From: Deinococcus sp. KSM4-11
Lineage (GTDB): Bacteria > Deinococcota > Deinococci > Deinococcales > Deinococcaceae
DNA: 64,000 bases
NCBI RefSeq assembly: GCF_004801415.1
Contig: NZ_SSNX01000005.1
Span: 260,648-324,647, forward strand
Direction of reading: 5' to 3'
Below are positions 10,947-20,323 of this stretch, piece after piece (the first letter of the stretch is position 1; each line of letters starts with the position of its first letter). Under the pieces are notes generated by a model. It saw nothing but the letters and a program-made list of their open reading frames with translations, did not search any database and was not told where the DNA came from. Position numbers and translations under genes: made by a program.

Positions 10947-11165
10947 TTACTTGCTGGCGGGAACGCTGCGGGCCTCTTCGCGGTCTTTCAGTTCCTTGTG
11001 GCTCAGGCCGTCCTCGGTGTTGCGGGGAGCCTTGGCCTCGCGGTCGTTGTTGTCCTTGAACGAGGGGCTGTGGCCGTCCTCAATCCCGGTGACCTCCGTC
11101 TTGGTGCGGTCGTACTCCTGGGGCTGGCTGGTGTGGCCCGAGTTCTTGTCGTCTTTGTCCGGCAT
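10947..11165 (-). CDS. Small hydrophilic, probably disordered protein
   Basis: 72 aa beginning MPDKDDKNSGHTSQPQEY, preceded by AGGGTGAAGAC as a ribosome site. It is very rich in D, E, K, R, N and S, has no hydrophobic core and no cysteine, and is likely intrinsically disordered. Repeated short acidic/basic patches (NNDREAKAPRN, KELKDREEARS) recall small stress or desiccation-associated hydrophilic proteins, but I do not recognise a named family. A strong terminator follows directly, so it is a single-gene transcript. The longer frame upstream has no ribosome site and was dropped. Confidence 0.7.
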   Translation of the reverse strand: MPDKDDKNSGHTSQPQEYDRTKTEVTGIEDGHSPSFKDNNDREAKAPRNTEDGLSHKELKDREEARSVPASK

Positions 11166-11306
11166 GTCTTCACCCTGACAGGGCCGCGGTGGTGGCGGGC
11201 ACCGCCGGGTTGACGCTCTGTTCACAGATGAACGGCCCCTTAACGTTGGCCCCAGTGTGACGGGACGCTGGGGCAGGAGGGCTCCAGGCCGGGTCGAAGA
11301 AAGCGC

Positions 11307-11335
11307 TTTCAATACCCAGTGAAGTGTGTCATACT
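11307..11335 (+). promoter_or_regulatory. Candidate promoter of the beta-helix lipoprotein gene
   Basis: TTTCAA (11307-11312), a 17-nt spacer and CATACT (11330-11335) form a plausible sigma-70-type promoter. It would give a 5' leader of roughly 150-180 nt. The rest of the gene-free 11166-11523 stretch shows an AAAGGAGG at 11452-11459 but no other clear signal. Confidence 0.45.
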
Positions 11336-11523
11336 CCACTCACCTCAACCTGTCGTGCCCCATCGTCCTGCCGCTGGACGGTACTTTCCCATATCGTTCA
11401 GCGCCAACCGAGCGGAGCGTCGCGGTTCCCAGGCACCCAGGCCTCAGGCAGAAAGGAGGATGCGCCCGTACCCGTCCCGGCCCGATGTCCCGTCGCCCCA
11501 CGCCGCGCCCAGCGCCAGAGAGG

Positions 11524-13452
11524 ATGCCCGTGACAACCCAATCCGTGCCCACCGCGCCATCCGTTCTACCCCGTTCCTCCCGCCCTACTGCCGCCCTGCT
11601 CGCCGGCCTGGGGCTGCTCCTCGGTGCCTGCGGTCAGTCCCCGGTCGCCACGTCCGACGCCGTCCTGGCCGCTGCCAAGATCACGGCCCAGGATCTCGGC
11701 CCGAACGTGAGGGTCTTTGACCCCAGCATGAGTACCGCCGAGATCCGCGCGGTCGCCAATCAGATCGCGGCGCAGCAGGTTTCCAACCAGTTCGGCCCCG
11801 AACGCTACGCCCTGCTGTTCAAGCCCGGCACATACGGCTCGGTAGACGATCCCCTGAACGTCGAGGTGGGTTACGGCACCGAGGTCGCGGGCCTGGGAGC
11901 CAGCCCGGACGACGTGACCATCGTCGGCTCCGTCTCCGTGCACAATCAGTGCGATGCTGGCAGCTGCATCGCCCTGAACAACTTCTGGCGCTCGCTGTCG
12001 AACATGAAGATCAACGTCGCCAACGCGAATGGCTGCTATACCGGCGAGTTCTGGGCGGTGTCGCAGGCCGCGCCGATGCGCCGCATGCATATCGTCGGCA
12101 ACGGCCAGAACATTACGCTGATGGACTACTGTACTGGTCCGTCGTATGCCAGCGGCGGCTTCATTGCCGATTCTGCCTTCGAGGGCACGGTCATCAATGG
12201 CTCTCAGCAGCAGTTCTACACCCGCAACAGCACCATCGGCGGCTGGTCAAACGGCGTATGGAACCAGGTGTTCTCCGGCGTGGTGGGGGCACCCGCGCAG
12301 GTCTTCCCCGGCACGTCAACCTCTGGCCCCTACACCACCCTGCCCACCACGCCCGTGTCGCGCGAGAAGCCGTTCCTGACCGTGGACAGCAAGGGCGCGT
12401 ACCAGGTGTTTGTGCCTGCCCCGCAGACGAATTCCAGCGGTACCACCTGGCAGGCGGGCCCGGCGGCCGGACGCTTCCTACCCCTGAAAGACTTCTACGT
12501 CGCGCACCCCGGCGACAGCGCGCAGACCATCAACTCGCAGCTGGCGCGTGGCCAGAACGTCCTGTTCACGCCCGGCGCGTACAACCTGAAGCGCAGCATC
12601 GACATCAAACGGGCGAATACGGTGGTGCTCGGTCTGGGATTGCCACTCCTCACGCCCCAGCAGGGCGATGCGGCTATCACCGTCGCCGATGTGCCCGGCG
12701 TGGACGTGGCCGGGCTCATGATCGACGCCGGCCCCGTGAACTCCGACGTGCTGATGCAGGTCGGCACCCGGCATGGCCGCGACGGACGTGGCGATGATGG
12801 CCGTGAGTGGGGGAACGACCACCACGGCAGCGCCGCCAACCCCACGGCCGTGCAGGACGTGTTCTTCCGGATCGGCGGCGCGCAGGCGGGCCGGGCCACC
12901 GTGAGTCTCGAAGTGAACAGCGACCACGTCATCCTGGATGACCTGTGGGCGTGGCGGGCCGACCATGGCAATGGCGTGGGCTGGACTATGAACACCGCCG
13001 ACCACGGCGTGATCGTGAACGGCGACAATGTGACCGCCACCGGCCTGTTCGTCGAGCACTACCAGAAGGACGAGGTGATCTGGAACGGGAACGGCGGCCA
13101 GGTGATCTTCTTCCAGAACGAGATGCCGTACGATCCGCCCAGCCAGGCGGCGTGGATGTCCGCGCCGACCGTCAAGGGCTACCCGGCCCTGCGGGTCACG
13201 AAGGGCGTCAGGGCCTTCAATGGCGCGGGCATGGGCAGCTACAGCTTCTTCAACCAGGGCATCGACATCTACGCCGACAACGCCTTCGTGGTGCCGACCA
13301 CGCTGCCCGCGGGCAGCCTGCGCGACCTGCTGACGATCTTCCTCGACCCCGGAAACGGCAAGGGCGGCATCCTGAACGTGGTCAACGGCGTGGGCGGTTC
13401 TTCGACGATCGCCAATCCCGATGTGCCCGTCACGGTGGTCGCCTACCCCTGA
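11524..13452 (+). CDS. Secreted lipoprotein, probable right-handed beta-helix fold
   Basis: 642 aa from the ATG at 11524. An in-frame ATG at 11485 is possible and lies closer to a strong Shine-Dalgarno sequence, so the start is uncertain. Residues 21-37 are a lipoprotein signal (LLAGLGLLLGAC) with Cys acylated, so the protein should be tethered to the outer face of a membrane. The rest has many short beta stretches with turn-like N/G positions (VTIVGSVSVHNQ, VINGSQQQFYTRN, VVLGLGLPLL, TVSLEVNSDHVILDDLWAW, HGVIVNGDNVTATGLFV). This is the pattern of parallel beta-helix proteins related to pectate lyase-type folds. It carries a charged insert (GRDGRGDDGREWGNDHH). Catalytic identity unknown; polysaccharide binding or cleavage is an inference. 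Confidence 0.7.
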   Translation: MPVTTQSVPTAPSVLPRSSRPTAALLAGLGLLLGACGQSPVATSDAVLAAAKITAQDLGPNVRVFDPSMSTAEIRAVANQIAAQQVSNQFGPERYALLFKPGTYGSVDDPLNVEVGYGTEVAGLGASPDDVTIVGSVSVHNQCDAGSCIALNNFWRSLSNMKINVANANGCYTGEFWAVSQAAPMRRMHIVGNGQNITLMDYCTGPSYASGGFIADSAFEGTVINGSQQQFYTRNSTIGGWSNGVWNQVFSGVVGAPAQVFPGTSTSGPYTTLPTTPVSREKPFLTVDSKGAYQVFVPAPQTNSSGTTWQAGPAAGRFLPLKDFYVAHPGDSAQTINSQLARGQNVLFTPGAYNLKRSIDIKRANTVVLGLGLPLLTPQQGDAAITVADVPGVDVAGLMIDAGPVNSDVLMQVGTRHGRDGRGDDGREWGNDHHGSAANPTAVQDVFFRIGGAQAGRATVSLEVNSDHVILDDLWAWRADHGNGVGWTMNTADHGVIVNGDNVTATGLFVEHYQKDEVIWNGNGGQVIFFQNEMPYDPPSQAAWMSAPTVKGYPALRVTKGVRAFNGAGMGSYSFFNQGIDIYADNAFVVPTTLPAGSLRDLLTIFLDPGNGKGGILNVVNGVGGSSTIANPDVPVTVVAYP

Positions 13453-13470
13453 CCCTCGCCTGAACCCAGC

Positions 13471-13497
13471 TGGCCCCTCCGTGTGGTGGAGGGGCCA
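13471..13497. terminator. Hairpin between convergent genes
   Basis: A 10-bp perfect stem, TGGCCCCTCC (13471-13480) with GGAGGGGCCA (13488-13497), and a 7-nt loop lie between the stop codons of two convergent genes. T-runs are poor on both sides, so termination is likely but not textbook. Confidence 0.6.
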
Positions 13498-13500
13498 CTC

Positions 13501-14001
13501 TCATGGATTGGGCGAGACGTACACCCGGACGAGCGGAACGGTGCCGTCCGGTTCCAGCCAGTCACCCTCCACCGTGGCACTGTGTTCCCAGCCCGAGCGG
13601 TCGTACAGCCGGATGGCCGCGGCGTTGCGCGTGTGCACGTCCAGCACCGCGCGCCGCTTCAGCTTGCGGGCCGTGGCCCACGCCGTGTGGAACAGCGCCT
13701 GGGCCATTCCCACGCCCCGCCCGGCCGGGCTGACGAACAGCCGAGAGATCACCGCCAGCTCGTCTGCGGGTTTCTCGGTCACCCGCGCCCAGGGCGGCAG
13801 GTCGTCCGGGAGTGCTCGAAGCACCACCTGACCCACGGCGCCATGCCCCGCCTCGGCCACCTACGCGCCCAGCGTGCCCGGCGGGTTCAGGAAACTCTCG
13901 GGATCCTCCGGCCACACCGACGGGTAGGCGTCCCGTTCATGCACCTCGCGCAGCGCCCGAACCAGCCGGGGAAGATCCGCCTCCAGACGTGCCCGGATCA
14001 C
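13501..14001 (-). pseudogene. GNAT acetyltransferase interrupted by an in-frame TAG
   Basis: Reading from GTG at 14001, the frame gives IRARLEADLPRLVRALREVH..., then FLNPPGTLGA, a TAG at 13863-13861, and continues in the same frame with VAEAGHGAVGQVVL...LFVSPAGRGVGMAQAL...YDRSGWEHS. Together these make one 166-residue GNAT protein of normal length, including the acetyl-CoA loop GRGVGM. The stop falls where many relatives have a residue such as Trp (TGG to TAG is a single change). Start and stop lie close to the dcd stop (13 nt), so it was second in a dcd operon. Restart at the GTG just after the stop (13860) could yield only a 119-aa fragment. A sequencing error cannot be excluded. Confidence 0.75.
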
Positions 14002-14014
14002 GGGCCCGCACTTC

Positions 14015-14575
14015 TCAGAGGCGGGGCAGGGTCACGCCGCGCTGACCCTGGTACTTGCCCTTGCGGTCGCCGTATGTCACCTCGGGCCGCTCGCCCTCGA
14101 AGAACAGCAGCTGCACGCAGCCCTCGAAGGCGTACATCTTCGCGGGCAGCGGCGTGGTGTTGCTGAACTCCAGCGTTACGTGGCCCTCCCAGCCGGGCTC
14201 CAGCGGCGTCACGTTCGCCACGATGCCGCAGCGGGCGTACGTCGATTTTCCCAGGGCCACGACCATCACGTTGTCCGGGATGTGCAGGTACTCGTGGCTG
14301 CGGGCCAGCGCGAAGGAGTTCGGCGGAATGATGATCTCGGCCGCCTGGATGTCCACGAAGGAGCGCTCGTCGAAGTGCTTGGGATCGACCACGGCGCTGT
14401 TCACGTTCGTGAAGATCTTCCATTCGTCGGCGCAGCGCAGGTCGTACCCGAAGGAGCTGAGGCCGTAGCTGATCACCTGCGCGTTCTCGGCGGTGCGCAC
14501 CAGCCGATCCTCGAAGGGGTCGATCATGCCAGCGAGTGCGAGTTCACGGATACGCCAGTCGGGCAGGATACTCAT
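14015..14575 (-). CDS. dcd: dCTP deaminase
   Basis: 186 aa, the usual length. Signature pieces: [40 protein letters not shown], the catalytic Glu in [13 protein letters not shown], and the C-terminal [19 protein letters not shown]. The enzyme is a cytosolic trimer that deaminates dCTP to dUTP for dTMP synthesis. The start [12 protein letters not shown] is the conserved N-terminus; the frame open further upstream overlaps the divergent phosphoesterase gene and was rejected. The broken GNAT gene lies immediately downstream. Confidence 0.95.
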   Translation of the reverse strand: MSILPDWRIRELALAGMIDPFEDRLVRTAENAQVISYGLSSFGYDLRCADEWKIFTNVNSAVVDPKHFDERSFVDIQAAEIIIPPNSFALARSHEYLHIPDNVMVVALGKSTYARCGIVANVTPLEPGWEGHVTLEFSNTTPLPAKMYAFEGCVQLLFFEGERPEVTYGDRKGKYQGQRGVTLPRL

Positions 14576-14653
14576 GGCCCGCATGCTACCTGGGAACGGC
14601 GACGGGGCCTCGTGTGGGCTGTGCCGTGTCCCGGACGCGCTAGCCTGCGCCGC

Positions 14654-15412
14654 GTGAGGGTCGCAGTGATCAGTGACGTGCATGGCAACGCGTTCGCGCT
14701 TGAGGTCGTGCTGGAGCAGGTGCGTGCGGCGTCACCCGACGCGCTGCTGAATCTGGGCGACCAGATCGAGGGCAGCGCCGATCCGGGCCGGGCGGCCACC
14801 CTGCAGGCCGAACTGGGCGCGGTCGAGGTGCGCGGCAACAACGAGGAGAAACTCTGGCCGGATGGCCGGAGAAACGCGCTGTCCATCGAGATCGGCGCGT
14901 ACCTCGACCAGCACGTGACGGCCGCCCGGCGCGCGCACCTCGCGGCTCTGCCCCTCACCGCCCGCCTGGGCAGCATCCTCGCCTGCCACGGCACGCCGGG
15001 AAACGCCTGGAACAGCCTGCTGTGGATGTGGGAGCACGGCCAGGACGGTCAGGAGGGCTATTACCGTTCCCGCGATCCCCTTGACCTGTGGCAGGAGGTC
15101 GCGCCACTACACGCCGAGGTCGTGGTGTGTGGGCACACGCACCGGCCAGGTTCCACCCGTGTGGGCGACACGCTGGTCGTGAACGCCGGTGCAGTCAGCG
15201 ATCAGGTGGACGGCGACCCGCGCGCCCGCTGGACGCTGCTGGAACACCGGAACGGCCACTGGACGGCGGATTTTCGCGTGGTGCCCTATGACGTCAATGC
15301 GGCCGTCGCCTGGGCGTACGCGCATTCGCCGTTCGGGCCGTTCGAGAACGACCTGCTGCGCTCCGGCCGCTTCGACCGCCGGGGCACACCGCCGCTGCTC
15401 GAACCCCTCTGA
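14654..15412 (+). CDS. Metallophosphoesterase, YfcE/serine-phosphatase-like
   Basis: 252 aa from a GTG. Metal-binding boxes are in order: [27 protein letters not shown] (N-H replaced by N-N), ACHGTPGN and [11 protein letters not shown], then [10 protein letters not shown]. This is the calcineurin-like phosphoesterase core. The N-N variant of the GNH(D/E) box is unusual because that His normally stabilises the transition state, so it may be a specialised or weak enzyme. TAGCCT at 14641-14646 lies 7 nt before the start, so the mRNA is probably leaderless. It is divergent from dcd and shares its short upstream region. Confidence 0.85.
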   Translation: MRVAVISDVHGNAFALEVVLEQVRAASPDALLNLGDQIEGSADPGRAATLQAELGAVEVRGNNEEKLWPDGRRNALSIEIGAYLDQHVTAARRAHLAALPLTARLGSILACHGTPGNAWNSLLWMWEHGQDGQEGYYRSRDPLDLWQEVAPLHAEVVVCGHTHRPGSTRVGDTLVVNAGAVSDQVDGDPRARWTLLEHRNGHWTADFRVVPYDVNAAVAWAYAHSPFGPFENDLLRSGRFDRRGTPPLLEPL

Positions 15413-15543
15413 GCGTCCAAAAATGGGTGTGGGCATGGTGCAGGAACGGAGCGAGTGGGGTTTACCCGGCAGGATTGCACTGAAGCGACCAGCCCTCCTG
15501 TTTCTGGCCGCGTCTACCGGCAAACTGCTCTAGCCTGAGCAGC

Positions 15544-16641
15544 GTGAGACTGCTGCTGACCACCCTGACCCTTGCGCTTCTGGCGCACGCGGGGGCGCAA
15601 GACCTGCACGAGTGCGGCGGGCAGCCGGGCCTGCCCACCGGCGCCCACGAGGGTGTGTACCGGGGCACCCTGGGGGGACGGCCGATTGCCCTGAGCACCG
15701 CAGGAACCGACAGTCCCGGCCTGCGGTACACCTACGAGCGGATCGGCCTGGACATCCAGCTCACGCCCTTCCACCAGGGCAGCGCCCTGATCCTTCAGGA
15801 GGAGGTTCGCAAACAGGCGGCCGGGGAGACCGTCGTGACCGGCTGTTTCACGCTGAGCCCGGCTGGGACGGGCCTGAAAGGAACGTGGCGGGCTCCGGCC
15901 AAACTCGGAACCTCGTTGCCCGTCGTGCTGAACGCCGTGGCTGTCGTGCGCATGCCGCTGAAGCTGCCGTCCACACCGGGCCTGCTCCGGCTCCGGCATG
16001 ACGATCCGCTCACCTTCCTGAAACTGAACCGCGCGTGGGTGCGGGCGTCCGGCGGCCAGAGCGTGCGCGAGCCCGTGTCGCAGCTCGCCTACCCGCGGGT
16101 GCTGGGTGGGAGCGCGGCCCTGAACGGCGCGTTGCAGGACCGTCAGCTTCAGCATGCAGCCGACGCCCTGGACTGCCGCTCGCAGCTTGCAGAGGACATG
16201 CAGGGTGATCTCAGCAACGGGTACGATCTGACCGCGACGGTTCCGTACCTCAGCGCGCGCCTCGTCAGTGTGCGCGAGGACGTGTATTACTACTGCGGCG
16301 GCGCCCACCCCGACAACTACACCCATGGGCTGATCCTCGACCGCGCGACCGGACGGGAGGTGAAGGTCACGCAGCTCTGGCCGGGCCTGAGCGCCGCGAA
16401 GCAGGAGGCGCTGTACCTCGCGCACCCGGCCCCGGATCTCGACCCGGACTGCCGGGACGTCCTCACGGCGGGCGGTCTTGAGTTCACGGTGCACCTGAGC
16501 TCAGCGGGCCTGAACCTCACGCCGACCAGCCTGCCGCACGTGGTCGCGGCCTGCGGGGATACGGCCGTGATTCCGTACTCGGAGGTCAAGGCCCTGGCCG
16601 ACACGCATCTGCCGTACTACAAAGACCTGTACCCGCGCTGA
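15544..16641 (+). CDS. Secreted protein with a DUF3298/RsiV-like C-terminal domain
   Basis: 365 aa from a GTG. Residues 1-18 (LLLTTLTLALLAHAGAQ) are a signal peptide with an AQ cleavage site. The C-terminal half has YYYCGGAHPDNYTHGLILD followed by ATGREVKVTQLWPG, the GGAHP...tGk core of the DUF3298 domain found in extracellular sensory and cell-wall proteins. Four cysteines in the C-terminal region (including YYYCGG, DPDCRD and VAACGD) could form disulfides. Function unknown. TAGCCT at 15531-15536 lies 7 nt before the start: leaderless. A bidirectional terminator follows. Confidence 0.75.
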   Translation: MRLLLTTLTLALLAHAGAQDLHECGGQPGLPTGAHEGVYRGTLGGRPIALSTAGTDSPGLRYTYERIGLDIQLTPFHQGSALILQEEVRKQAAGETVVTGCFTLSPAGTGLKGTWRAPAKLGTSLPVVLNAVAVVRMPLKLPSTPGLLRLRHDDPLTFLKLNRAWVRASGGQSVREPVSQLAYPRVLGGSAALNGALQDRQLQHAADALDCRSQLAEDMQGDLSNGYDLTATVPYLSARLVSVREDVYYYCGGAHPDNYTHGLILDRATGREVKVTQLWPGLSAAKQEALYLAHPAPDLDPDCRDVLTAGGLEFTVHLSSAGLNLTPTSLPHVVAACGDTAVIPYSEVKALADTHLPYYKDLYPR

Positions 16642-16654
16642 GAGCAGTGATGAA

Positions 16655-16682
16655 AACGCCCCGGCATCTTGACCGGGGCGTT
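16655..16682. terminator. Bidirectional intrinsic terminator
   Basis: A 10-bp stem, AACGCCCCGG (16655-16664) with CCGGGGCGTT (16673-16682), and an 8-nt loop lie between convergent genes. The A-run before the stem gives a T-run for minus-strand transcripts. Confidence 0.85.
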
Positions 16683-16699
16683 GCTCATGGCGCGTGACC

Positions 16700-17386
16700 T
16701 TAGCGGCGGCCACCGCCGAAGATCCGCAGCAGGAACAGGAACATATTCACGAAATCGAGGTACAGGGCGAGTGCGCCGTTGATCGCGGCACGCTCGGCCA
16801 TCTCGCCGCTGACGCCGCTCAGGGCCAGCTTGCGGAGCATCTGGGTGTCGTATACGGTCAGGCCGGCAAACAGCAGGACGCCGACCACCGAGATGCCCAG
16901 CGTGAGGGCGCTGCTGGCCACGAACAGGTTCACGACCATGGCCACGACCAGACCGATCACTGCGAACATGAAGAAGCGGCCCATGCTGCTCAGGTCACGT
17001 TTGATGGTGTACCCGGCGACGCTCATCGCGCCGAAGGTCAGGGCCGAGGTGGCGAAGGCGGCCGTCACGGCGCTTCGGTCGTAGGCGAGCAGGATCGAGC
17101 TGAAGGTCAGGCCGGTCAGGGCGGCGTACGCGATGAACAGCGCGCCCGCCACGGTGCTGCTCAGGCGCTGCGCGAACATGCTCAGCACGAACACCAGCGC
17201 GAGCTGCGCCAGCAGCAGCGGCAGGCGCAGCTGGAACACCTGCAACGCCAGGGCGTCGTTCGAGGCGGTCAGCCACGCGATGCCCGCCGTCAGGGCCAGA
17301 CCGGCCGCCATCCAGGAGTAGGTGCGGGCCATGAACGTGCGAACCAGGTCGGCCGTCTTGGCGGAAGTGGAGGGAAAAGTCTGCAT
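16700..17386 (-). CDS. Bax inhibitor-1/YccA family membrane protein
   Basis: 228 aa with about seven transmembrane helices. Typical pieces: [61 protein letters not shown] and [14 protein letters not shown], with acidic residues near the last helices as in pH-gated BI-1 calcium-leak channels. Bacterial members (YccA, YbhL) sit in the inner membrane; some modulate FtsH proteolysis. TACTGT (complement of 17394-17399) lies 7 nt upstream of the ATG, so it is probably leaderless. The C-terminal GGGRR is a cytoplasmic tail. Confidence 0.9.
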   Translation of the reverse strand: MQTFPSTSAKTADLVRTFMARTYSWMAAGLALTAGIAWLTASNDALALQVFQLRLPLLLAQLALVFVLSMFAQRLSSTVAGALFIAYAALTGLTFSSILLAYDRSAVTAAFATSALTFGAMSVAGYTIKRDLSSMGRFFMFAVIGLVVAMVVNLFVASSALTLGISVVGVLLFAGLTVYDTQMLRKLALSGVSGEMAERAAINGALALYLDFVNMFLFLLRIFGGGRR

Positions 17387-17461
17387 ACGCCCTACAGTAC
17401 GCGCTTCCCGTGAGCGGAGTTCCCGCAGGTGCCCTCCCCCGGCCGGGGGAGCTGTCCAGTC

Positions 17462-20323
17462 TCAGCGGCGGATCAGCAGGGCGGCCGGAAAGTCCTCCAG
17501 CACCTTTGCGAGGGGGATGCGGGGCGTGCGGGCGCGCAGCTTCTCGCCGGTCAGGACGTTCTCGTAGGTGCCGGAGGCGGGCAGGGTCAGCTGCCGCGTG
17601 CCCCACGCTTCGCCCAGTGCCCAGGGTTGCTTCTCGCGGGTCAGGGTGAGGGTGAGGCGGGGCGCCACGGTCACGGCGACCTGTCCGGCGTGCTCGCGGC
17701 TGAACGCCACGACGTATTTCCCAGCGTCGATGGGACGGTACGATCCGTGGCGGAACAGCTCGGGGTGCGCCGCCCGGACTTGCAGGACGGCCCAGGTGAT
17801 CAGGGTCTTGACCTCGCCCGTGCCGTAGGTGCCCAGCAGGCGGCGGGCCACCCCCAGGTCGTGGCGGCGCTCCAGGCTCGCCACGCGGCGGCCCATCAGG
17901 GCGTAGTCCACGGGACGGCGGTTGTCCGGATCGACCAGGCTCTGGTGCCAGCCCTCGGTCCCTTGGTAGGTGTCGGGCACGCCGGGCGCGCTCAGGCGGA
18001 TCAGGGCGGCACTCAGGCTGTTCTGCGCGCCGTACGGACTGATCCGTTCGTGCAGCGCGAGCAGCGGCGCCTGGAAGTCTGGGTGGGCCAGGAGCTGCTG
18101 CACGAACCGGGTGAGGGCGTCCTCGTACTCCGGCAGGGGGGAGGCCCACGAGGTGCGGAGTTTGGCCTCGCGCGCGGCCTTCACCATGTACGCCGCGATC
18201 CGTTCCGTGAAGCCGCCGAGCTGACCATCCAGCGGGTACGCCCCCAGGACGGTCTGAAGCAGCACGTACTTGTCGAGAGGGCTGGGCGCGCGGCCCAGAT
18301 CCTGCTCCTCACTGAGCGCCAACAGCAGCGGAGCGGTCGCGTTCAGGAACACTCCCCACGCCTGCGGGATCTCGCTGATCACGGCGATCCGCGCGCGGGT
18401 GTCCTCGCCGCGCTTGGTGTCGTGCGTGGACCAGCCGAGCATGGCGTGCGGCCAGTGCTCCGCACGCTGGCGGGCCATGCTGTGGAAGGTGCGCAGCGGC
18501 GTGCCGAACAGGGCCGGGTCGCCGCCGACCTCGTTCAGTGCCAGCAGCCGCGCGTAGCGGTAAAAGGCCGTGTCTTCAGCTCCCTTGGCGGTCACGGGGC
18601 CGGTCAGCTGCTGGAACTTCAGGGCGAAGTCCGCGTCGTCCGTGCGCATGCGCGTGTCGGGGGCGTCCAGCGTCAGGACGCCTGCCAGGAACTCGAAGAC
18701 GGTCGGATCGAGCGGTTGCCCCGCCCGCAGGTTGTGCGCCTTGGCGTCCTGCACGGCGCGGGCGATCTTGGCATTGTCGCCGGGCTCGCGCTGGCCGTCC
18801 GAGCGGATGTATGTGCGGTACACCGGGAACGACGCGATCACCTCGCGGATCGCGCCGCGCAGCGTGCTCAGCGTGAAATCCCGCGAGTTCAGATCGGCCT
18901 CGGCCAGCCGTTCGAGGTGTTCGGCGAGGACGTTCACCTCGCCGGGCAGGCTGGAGCGCTGAATCAGGTGCTTACCCACATACAGGTGCTCGCCGTACGA
19001 GGCGCGATCCGCGGTGTAGCGGCGGTAGATGGCGCTCAGGTCGTCCTCGTTCGCGCCATCCACGAACACCCCGCCCAGCTGCGCCAGGAAGTCGTAGCCG
19101 GTCGTGCCGTGAATCGCCCAGCTCTGGGGCAACTGCTCACCGGGTTCCAGGATCTTCTCGGCTACCACGTACACCGGCAGGTGCGGGCCAGGCACCACGC
19201 CCAGCGCCGCCGCCGCACCCTCCTGCAACGCCAGGAAGTACCCGGCCGGGTCGTACAGGCCGTCCGTGTGGTCGAGCCGGACCCCCTGGATCACGCCGTC
19301 GCGGAGCAGATCGAAGAGGGTCGCGTGGGCCCACTCGAACACCCGCCAGTCCTCCATGCGCAGCGCCGCCAAGTCGTTGATGTCGAAAAAGCGCCGGTAG
19401 TTGATCTCCTCCGACGCGACCTTCCACGACGCGAGGCGGTAATTCTGTTCGGCGACCAGCACGTCGAGCTGGGCAGGGTCGGCATTCAGGTCGGCCAGCA
19501 CGCCGTCCAGCGCCTCCCGCATGGCCCGTGAGCCGTCCAGCAGCGCGGCCAGCCGCCGGGTCATGACCTCCATCTCCTGCGCGCGTTCCTCGCGGTCGTC
19601 GTCGGTCAGGTGCAGGGCGGTCGAGCGGGGCAGGTTCGCTACAGACCTGGCGATGCTCGCCAGTTCCGCCCGCATGAGATCCGTGGTGCGGGCCGGCAGG
19701 CGCTCGCTGGCCCCGGCCAGCAGCGTGGACAGGGATTTCGGCGAGATCGGCAGCCGGCGCTCCCAGTAGCGGAGGTGGAAGGTCGCGCCGTCGCGTTCCA
19801 GGACGAGTTCCCGGCGCTCCAGCACCCGGCCGTACTGGTCGCCCAGCACCGGCAGCAGCACCTTGCCGTCCAGCGCGCGCTTGAGCGGCTGCCAGGAGAT
19901 GTCGAAGAAGTGCGCGTAGCGGCTCGCCTGCCCGTGCGTGAGCACGTCCTCCCAGTACGGATTGTGCCCGCCCTGGATGCCCATGTGGTTCGGTACGAAA
20001 TCCACGATCAGGCCCAGCCCTAGTTCCTTCGCCCGCGCGGAGAGCCGTTTCAGGCCACCCATCCCGCCCAGTTCCGGGTTGATCCGCGAGTGATCCGTGA
20101 CGTCGTAACCGTGCGTGCTGCCCGGCGTGCTGGCCCAGATGGGCGACAGGTACACGTCCGACACCCCCAGCCTCGCCAAGTACGGCAGGATGCGCCGCGC
20201 CGCCGCGAAATCGAAGTCCCGGTGCAGTTGCAGTCGGTACGTGGAGCCCGGCAGGTGCGTGACTGGTGTGGGCAGAAGCGGGTTCGGCGTGGTCTCGGGG
20301 TGGGGTGGGGGAAGGGCGGTCAT
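17462..20323 (-). CDS. treY: Maltooligosyl trehalose synthase
   Basis: 953 aa, somewhat longer than many TreY. GH13 elements: [13 protein letters not shown] at the N-terminus, [25 protein letters not shown], nucleophile region [10 protein letters not shown] (Asp near 350), acid/base [11 protein letters not shown] and a late FDPNRRPVDY-type motif ([11 protein letters not shown]). TreY isomerises the reducing-end alpha-1,4 bond of maltodextrins to alpha-1,1, forming maltooligosyl trehalose. Its start overlaps the treZ stop by 4 nt, which indicates translational coupling; glgX-treZ-treY form one operon for trehalose, a protectant against drying and osmotic stress. Confidence 0.95.
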   Translation of the reverse strand: MTALPPPHPETTPNPLLPTPVTHLPGSTYRLQLHRDFDFAAARRILPYLARLGVSDVYLSPIWASTPGSTHGYDVTDHSRINPELGGMGGLKRLSARAKELGLGLIVDFVPNHMGIQGGHNPYWEDVLTHGQASRYAHFFDISWQPLKRALDGKVLLPVLGDQYGRVLERRELVLERDGATFHLRYWERRLPISPKSLSTLLAGASERLPARTTDLMRAELASIARSVANLPRSTALHLTDDDREERAQEMEVMTRRLAALLDGSRAMREALDGVLADLNADPAQLDVLVAEQNYRLASWKVASEEINYRRFFDINDLAALRMEDWRVFEWAHATLFDLLRDGVIQGVRLDHTDGLYDPAGYFLALQEGAAAALGVVPGPHLPVYVVAEKILEPGEQLPQSWAIHGTTGYDFLAQLGGVFVDGANEDDLSAIYRRYTADRASYGEHLYVGKHLIQRSSLPGEVNVLAEHLERLAEADLNSRDFTLSTLRGAIREVIASFPVYRTYIRSDGQREPGDNAKIARAVQDAKAHNLRAGQPLDPTVFEFLAGVLTLDAPDTRMRTDDADFALKFQQLTGPVTAKGAEDTAFYRYARLLALNEVGGDPALFGTPLRTFHSMARQRAEHWPHAMLGWSTHDTKRGEDTRARIAVISEIPQAWGVFLNATAPLLLALSEEQDLGRAPSPLDKYVLLQTVLGAYPLDGQLGGFTERIAAYMVKAAREAKLRTSWASPLPEYEDALTRFVQQLLAHPDFQAPLLALHERISPYGAQNSLSAALIRLSAPGVPDTYQGTEGWHQSLVDPDNRRPVDYALMGRRVASLERRHDLGVARRLLGTYGTGEVKTLITWAVLQVRAAHPELFRHGSYRPIDAGKYVVAFSREHAGQVAVTVAPRLTLTLTREKQPWALGEAWGTRQLTLPASGTYENVLTGEKLRARTPRIPLAKVLEDFPAALLIRR

